From positions 1 through 43,976 of the forward strand of contig NIUT01000122.1 of the NCBI GenBank assembly GCA_002254365.1: DNA of 43,976 bases, given 5' to 3'. Below, in pieces: positions 39,849-43,976 of this stretch. This DNA comes from Nitrospira sp. UW-LDO-01 (GTDB lineage Bacteria > Nitrospirota > Nitrospiria > Nitrospirales > Nitrospiraceae). The first letter of the stretch is position 1; the number at the start of each line of letters is the position of its first letter. Position numbers and translations under genes: made by a program. The notes beneath the pieces were generated by a model, which saw nothing but the letters and a program-made list of their open reading frames with translations, did no database searches and was not told where the DNA came from.

Positions 39849-40733
39849 CTACCAGACGTCTCTGGCACAACGAAAGCCGATTCCAGTCGCGCGATCAGTG
39901 GGCAAGGCATAGTCACGGTCGGAGGCACGGATGTTTCGTGCCGGCTTGAGCCAGGATCCTCCCCGTACAACCTTGAGAAGTTGCCCATGCGGGCCTTGGG
40001 GATCCGAGAGTGGGGCATTGAGATAGGAATAGGGTTCATACCAATCTTGCACCCATTCTGCGACGTTCCCGGCCATATCGAAGACGCCATAGGGACTGGC
40101 TCCTTGGGGGAAGGTCCCGATCGGGAGCGTCAACACCTCGCCCTTGAGGCCATGCTCGTGTGACGCACGCGCACCGTCGCCGTTCATCCAGAAGGCTTTC
40201 CACGCCGCGCCATCTTTGAATTCGATCGTGCGTCCAGCCCAATAACTTGCGCTGTTGCTGGAGAAGATGTCCCAGTCCATACCCCACGGATAGCGTCGGC
40301 CGTTCGTACCACGTGCGGCTTTCTCCCATTCCGCTTCGGTCGGGAGCCGTTTCTCCTGCCACCGGCAGTAGGCGACGGCGTCGTGCCAGCTGATGTTGAC
40401 CACCGGGTGTTGGTCGCTTCCAGGTAGTGGGGCGGCCTCGGTCCACAAGTTGAATCGTGGGGTGAGGTGGCTCGGTGGCGGATGTTCGGTGCCGTCGACA
40501 AATTGTTTATATTGAGCGTTGGTGACTTCGTAGCGATCAATCGAAAAGGCTGCGACATAAACCAGGCGTTGCGGGTGCTCGTCATCAAAGCTCAGACCGT
40601 CTTCCGGGCTGCCCATGAGGAACTCTCCGGCTGGAATCACGACCATATCGGTGGGAACTCCGGCCCGAGCCGTTGATGCCTGGTTGGTGAACGCGAGGAG
40701 CAGCGCACAGCAGGTGAGCAATCGGGCCATCAT
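39849..40733 (-). CDS. Exported SUMF1/FGE-like domain protein F
   Basis: A 294-residue protein. I choose ATG 40733, which overlaps the stop of the upstream diiron-protein gene (ATGA). A longer frame to 40787 exists but would lie inside that gene. Signal peptide about residues 1-24 (ARLLTCCALLLAFTNQASTA). The SUMF1 domain has V-I-P-A-G-E-F-L-M-G-S, R-Y-E-V-T-N-A-Q-Y-K-Q-F-V, K-R-L-P-T-E-A-E-W-E-K-A-A-R-G, Y-P-W-G, M-A-G-N-V-A-E-W-V-Q-D-W and V-R-G-G-S-W, then G-F-R-C-A-R. L-K-P-A replaces the FGE cysteines. It lies 7 kb outside the copper cluster. Confidence 0.83.
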   Translation of the reverse strand: MMARLLTCCALLLAFTNQASTARAGVPTDMVVIPAGEFLMGSPEDGLSFDDEHPQRLVYVAAFSIDRYEVTNAQYKQFVDGTEHPPPSHLTPRFNLWTEAAPLPGSDQHPVVNISWHDAVAYCRWQEKRLPTEAEWEKAARGTNGRRYPWGMDWDIFSSNSASYWAGRTIEFKDGAAWKAFWMNGDGARASHEHGLKGEVLTLPIGTFPQGASPYGVFDMAGNVAEWVQDWYEPYSYLNAPLSDPQGPHGQLLKVVRGGSWLKPARNIRASDRDYALPTDRATGIGFRCARDVW

Positions 40734-41479
40734 GAAGGTTGCGTCAGTCTGCAGGCTTTGGCGACCGCATCTCGATATGCCAGCCAAAAGGTGAGGCTCT
40801 TGCGAAGGGAGGTCAGCACCGATTGTCTCATCGCCGGTGGGGTGTAATTGACGACCATGTGATAGGCATCGTGACGATGTCCGGCTTCAACCAGCTGGTG
40901 CGCACGGACCAGATCCATCCGGCTTGGATGGAGGCCATGATAGCGGACGAGGGGGTGGATGTTGATGAGGGCTTCGATCTCTTTCGGCCGTTTCTTCTCT
41001 GATGGCGTTGTGAGTTCTGTGCGGTCCTTTACACTGCCCTCCACGAAGATGGTGAAGGTTGCAGCACCCAGTACCCACTCACGGTGATGGGACATACGAT
41101 CAAGCCAGGTCCGGTAACGTCGGGCCTCAGGCAAGAGATGGAACTGTTCGAAACTGTTGCGGCTGAATCGGAGTCCTTCCATCATCATCAAGAAGAGTTC
41201 CGGGTGAGACGTACCCAGCGAAAGTCCACCCGTTTCTTCCTCGTAGATATTTTCAGCCAGCATGTGACGTGCGGAAGGGGGTGGATTTTTTCCGAGAATT
41301 CTGGCTAAGAAGATAGGGAAGTCGCGAACGTAGACCGCATATTCTTGCTGAAAGTGAATCTTCAGTTGGGCATGGGTGAGTCGGCCGGAAGCAAAATGGT
41401 CCCAGGCCCAATGATGCTTGTTGTCCATGAGTTGGAGCAGCGATTCAAGGAACGTCGATTTCGTCATATGAGCCGACAT
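40730..41479 (-). CDS. Heme-oxygenase-like diiron protein (PqqC/TenA/CADD-like)
   Basis: A 249-residue soluble helical protein of the heme-oxygenase-like fold. Candidate metal ligands are acidic residues in N-I-Y-E-E-E-T-G-G (80-82), H92 in S-H-P-E-L-F, E147 in F-V-E-G-S, and H201, D204 and H207 in H-R-H-D-A-Y-H-M. This set is like diiron oxidases of the HDO group. Chlamydial CADD, a family member, makes p-aminobenzoate by consuming its own tyrosine; similar tyrosines are present here (Y47, Y50), but I cannot assign the reaction. Its stop overlaps the start of exported SUMF1 protein F. Confidence 0.75.
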   Translation of the reverse strand: MSAHMTKSTFLESLLQLMDNKHHWAWDHFASGRLTHAQLKIHFQQEYAVYVRDFPIFLARILGKNPPPSARHMLAENIYEEETGGLSLGTSHPELFLMMMEGLRFSRNSFEQFHLLPEARRYRTWLDRMSHHREWVLGAATFTIFVEGSVKDRTELTTPSEKKRPKEIEALINIHPLVRYHGLHPSRMDLVRAHQLVEAGHRHDAYHMVVNYTPPAMRQSVLTSLRKSLTFWLAYRDAVAKACRLTQPS

Positions 41480-41535
41480 GATGCCTTGCCTCTTTGAGGT
41501 GGTGTCGTTACAATTCGGAATCCAGAGGAAAGAAA

Positions 41536-41820
41536 ATGAAAGCCATTACCATCCAGAATCCTGATGAGATCCTGACGCTCCTGGCCGATGTGAGCCTTCA
41601 GGGAACAGGGTTTACGACCGAGTCCTTGCTTGATTACGTGTTAGAAGAGGGATTCACCGAACCCATCTTTCTCAATGCCAGTGGCGAGGATCCTACCGCA
41701 TTTTTTAAGGGCGAGCCAAACGCGTGGGCCATCTACCAAGTCCGTGAATGGAAACGCGTCCTCACAATTTCAGGTGGCCCAGGTCAAGAACGACGTGCGC
41801 GCATCACGGAAACGCCCTAA
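41536..41820 (+). CDS. Small unknown protein
   Basis: A 94-residue soluble protein with ATG 41536 after GAGGAAAG. It has an alpha/beta pattern: MKAITIQNPDEILTLLADV, F-T-T-E-S-L-L-D-Y-V-L-E-E-G-F and V-R-E-W-K-R-V-L-T-I-S-G-G. No family recognised. It is divergent from the diiron gene with a 56-base gap. Confidence 0.6.
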   Translation: MKAITIQNPDEILTLLADVSLQGTGFTTESLLDYVLEEGFTEPIFLNASGEDPTAFFKGEPNAWAIYQVREWKRVLTISGGPGQERRARITETP

Positions 41821-41903
41821 CGGCTGATCCAAGTGTAGAACGTGGATGAGCAAAGTGCAATCGATGGGCAGGTTTTTGAGGTGAGGACTCGATCAAGGGA
41901 GCC

Positions 41904-42137
41904 ATGATGCGGATGATCCATCTCATGAATGCGCAGGACGTCGGCGAGCTCGCGATGATCAAGAGTTTGCTGGACGGCAATCGCATCACATACGTCGTCC
42001 ATGGTGAACATGTCAGTAGTCTATATCCTGGAATGCCGTTTCTTGGGAGCCGCGTGATGGTTGATGTGGCCGATCATGCCCGTGCTGAGGTACTTCTCGG
42101 GCGACTCCGGCTCTCCATTCGAGACACATCCCCTTGA
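41904..42137 (+). CDS. DUF2007 protein (putative signal-transducing family)
   Basis: A 77-residue protein with the DUF2007 outline: N-A-Q-D-V-G-E-L-A-M-I-K-S-L-L-D-G-N-R-I at 9-28, Y-V-V-H-G-E-H near 30-36 and V-M-V-D-V-A-D-H-A-R-A-E-V-L-L near 51-65. It is a ferredoxin-like small fold thought to bind a ligand or partner. Two ATG codons (41904, 41907) start it. Confidence 0.8.
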   Translation: MMRMIHLMNAQDVGELAMIKSLLDGNRITYVVHGEHVSSLYPGMPFLGSRVMVDVADHARAEVLLGRLRLSIRDTSP

Positions 42138-42253
42138 ATGAGGAATAAACGAGCTAGGCTTTGCAGGGCCGCTTCGCGGGAGGATGTTCAAACGGCTGGC
42201 TATTTCAGATGTCGTCGCGTGCCTCGAACACGAGCGACCGCTTCACGCTGCTG

Positions 42254-42694
42254 CTAGGGCTGGATTTTCGGGTGCGGCTTGTCGGTGGGGAAGTCCCGAG
42301 CTTGTCGTTCGCGAGATCCTTCGTACCATCCTCCCTTCAGGACTCCTTCCTCGAAATAGAGATAGCGGTGACGGACCACCGAGGTGCTTTCCCAATCTTC
42401 GAAGATCCACTCTTCCTGCCGTATCCCGTCCTTAGTGAAGGTTGTATTGATCGTCTGCGGGCCACCCCAGGCTTGTAACACCTGTTCCTTGCTCATCCCC
42501 ACCATGACGCGATGTTGCTCGATGTGTTTGCGAAAGTCTGGGTCGCCGAGTTGCACGATCATGGGCCACACCACCGCCATCAAGGCAAAGAGAACAAGCC
42601 CCGTATAGATAATGATCCGCACAGGCCGACGGCGAATGAACGACGGTTCATTCGTGTCGGAATTGAGGGACAGCGGGTGAGATTCTACAGCCAT
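42254..42694 (-). CDS. Membrane-anchored SmpA/BamE-like protein
   Basis: A 146-residue protein with one membrane helix at about 28-48 (IIIYTGLVLFALMAVVWPMI) after a basic N-region. Residues 60-125 have the BamE/SmpA/OmlA-type outline: H-R-V-M-V-G-M-S-K-E-Q-V-L-Q-A-W-G-G-P, then E-E-W-I-F-E-D-W and Y-L-Y-F-E-E-G-V-L. Unlike BamE it has no lipobox, so it is not the BAM lipoprotein but a relative with a beta-lactamase-inhibitor-like fold. Confidence 0.73.
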   Translation of the reverse strand: MAVESHPLSLNSDTNEPSFIRRRPVRIIIYTGLVLFALMAVVWPMIVQLGDPDFRKHIEQHRVMVGMSKEQVLQAWGGPQTINTTFTKDGIRQEEWIFEDWESTSVVRHRYLYFEEGVLKGGWYEGSRERQARDFPTDKPHPKIQP

Positions 42695-42878
42695 GGTGTG
42701 ATGAAAAAGAAGCGATGCTAACAGCGCGGTCGCGCCAGAGTCAAGGAAGTGCTGCTAATAGCCAATGAAATCATATAGATACAGGGATAGCTATACTTAA
42801 TGGGGTAGGAGTGTGGTGGTGTCACGAGGATATCGAGAATATATATGGTGCAGTGAGCTCATAACGAGGTGGGTCGAT

Positions 42879-43430
42879 ATGATGGTGGTTAAGCAATACT
42901 GCTGGGCATTGGTGATGTGGTTCTGTGTTGTCCTGGGGCAGGGGCTTTCTGGCGAGGCCTGGGCGACAACGATGTATTCGTATATTGATGAGCAGGGGAA
43001 CTTGGTCTATACGGATACTCTGGAAACCGTTCCTCAAAAGTATCGAGCAAAAGTGAAAGCCCATGAGCAACCCGATGCCGTGACGAAGCCGCCTTCAGCA
43101 CTGCAGTCGGTACAAGAAAAAATCAAAACACAGGCCAAGAATCTTGGTTCGGGGATGTCTTCGGTAAATCTTGATCTAGCAGGGTTAGCACCGGAGCAGT
43201 CGAAGATTGTGACGCAAGCAGGCCTTGCCGCCGTCGTTCTGTTGGCGATCATGTTTTTCAGTAAAAATAGCCCGATGGTGCGCTTACTGGCGCTGGGCCT
43301 CTTGATCGTGTTGGGGATTGGTACACCTGTGCTGATGTACACCAGCAACGGCGGCCCAATGGATCGTATGAAAGAGAAAGCGGTCACCGCAGGACAGACC
43401 CAACAGAATCGACTTCAGGTCTCACCCTAG
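42879..43430 (+). CDS. DUF4124-domain membrane protein
   Basis: A 183-residue protein. ATG 42879 follows GAGGTG by about eight bases; the frame is open further upstream. A signal peptide (about residues 7-29, WALVMWFCVVLGQGLSGEAW) is followed by a DUF4124 motif: M-Y-S-Y-I-D-E-Q-G-N-L-V-Y-T-D near 33-47. Two membrane helices follow at about 115-128 (GLAAVVLLAIMFF) and 137-156 (LLALGLLIVLGIGTPVLMY). DUF4124 is a small beta domain often found in exported or membrane proteins; its role is unknown. Confidence 0.75.
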   Translation: MMVVKQYCWALVMWFCVVLGQGLSGEAWATTMYSYIDEQGNLVYTDTLETVPQKYRAKVKAHEQPDAVTKPPSALQSVQEKIKTQAKNLGSGMSSVNLDLAGLAPEQSKIVTQAGLAAVVLLAIMFFSKNSPMVRLLALGLLIVLGIGTPVLMYTSNGGPMDRMKEKAVTAGQTQQNRLQVSP

Positions 43431-43600
43431 CCCGCCTCCGTTGGCGAGCGCCTCTACTCCAACTCACCCACATACAACTGCGACCATTCGCGTTGTGTGT
43501 GAGAGGTAACGCGTATCTCGTTTCTGAATTGTGAGATTCCCGAGATAGGCCTCACAGGCTTGAAAACAACGTGAGAACGCCGCCGACGGATTGGGATCGA

Positions 43601-43976
43601 CTACTCCGCATAGTGGGGAACCGGGATTGTTCTCAGCGACTGCGGTGGGAGAATCGATTGCCTCTCGAATTGTGTGGAAAAGGGATTAAGGATCGGTTCA
43701 TGCGTGTGCCGTAATCGTCTGGTGATGAACTCCACGCTCTGTGCACCGACCTCGACACGATCGACCAGTGACTCTCTCGTCAAGCGCTCGGGAAGACCCT
43801 GCAGTGAGAAGAGTTGAAAACTGAGGGTCCAATCGAACTTGTCCCTGCCCGGCTCCTTGACGATGAAGCGGGCATCCGCTGAGGCAACGCCTTGAAACAG
43901 CAGCACCCAAATATTGGATCGAAAGGTCGGATTTGTCGGGTCCGAGGAGGGATGAAATTCAGGAATCAGTGAGGGG
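43601..43976 (-). CDS. Unknown protein, C-terminal part (runs off the right edge)
   Basis: The minus frame ending at 43601 is open to the window edge, about 125 codons. A GTG at 43906 would give 101 residues, but in-frame sequence upstream (P-S-L-I-P-E-F-H-P-S-S-D-P-T) continues without a stop, so the true start probably lies outside. Visible blocks are FIVKEPGRDKFDWTLSFQLF and RLTRESLVDRVEVGAQSVEF. Not recognised. Confidence 0.55.
   Translation of the reverse strand, partial: PSLIPEFHPSSDPTNPTFRSNIWVLLFQGVASADARFIVKEPGRDKFDWTLSFQLFSLQGLPERLTRESLVDRVEVGAQSVEFITRRLRHTHEPILNPFSTQFERQSILPPQSLRTIPVPHYAE

Noticed and set aside
1-43976. CRISPR array, tRNA, rRNA, complete insertion sequence
   Set aside because: Looked for regular repeats with spacers, cloverleaf patterns and transposase motifs; none was found by eye.

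Overview
The window looks like a chromosomal segment of a Gram-negative, Nitrospira-like (Nitrospirota) bacterium. I base this on the moderately high GC, the many signal peptides and outer-membrane or periplasmic families, the typical mix of house-keeping genes, and small intergenic repeats of the GTGAAACGTGAAAC / GTTTCGAGTTT type. The lineage is an inference and no marker gene proves it. All family names come from recognising motifs by eye, with no database search.

Left edge (1-2.4 kb): the 3' end of plsY, then an accessory patch. It holds an AT-richer DUF2971 gene, a beta-barrel outer-membrane protein gene that has lost its 5' part, and a minus-strand DUF433 / DUF5615 (PIN-like) / DUF2442 set that looks like a toxin-antitoxin module and abuts the broken gene.

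2.4-9.7 kb: a co-directional operon behind a near-consensus sigma70 promoter. It encodes a small protein, a MutL-type ASKHA ATPase without any glutamate mutase, a barrel-sandwich/KOW protein, a DUF6754 membrane protein and three more membrane proteins. I read this as an uncharacterised membrane complex. The 5' end of one gene is duplicated and broken at 7150. A MITE-like element (9702-9829) closes the operon, and a MEMO-family gene follows.

11.2-32.5 kb: the most striking region. Two very large paralogous multicopper oxidases (1647 and 1610 aa) are each followed by a similar terminator and then by a paralogous cupredoxin-like protein with a His, Cys-x2-His-x3-Met ligand set. Around them lie five exported SUMF1-domain proteins without the paired FGE cysteines, two LolA-like proteins, a HEAT-repeat protein and one unknown exported protein. 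Nearly all carry signal peptides, so I infer a periplasmic or cell-surface copper-redox system. The oxidases are similar in size to the Mn(II)-oxidation-associated protein MofA, so metal oxidation is one hypothesis, but the substrate is unknown. A candidate three-way-junction RNA lies in the 648-base gap before the first oxidase.

32.5-44 kb: mostly ordinary genes. These are an HtrA-like protease, an NAD(P)-binding protein, DUF5069 and DUF3386 proteins, a basic-tail protein, a ClpS-like adaptor, HemW, an FmdB-type zinc ribbon, a DUF2007 protein, a BamE/SmpA-like protein and a DUF4124 protein. It also holds a sixth SUMF1 gene, translationally coupled to a heme-oxygenase-like diiron protein. The last minus-strand gene runs off the right edge. 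I saw no rRNA, tRNA, CRISPR array or intact insertion sequence.
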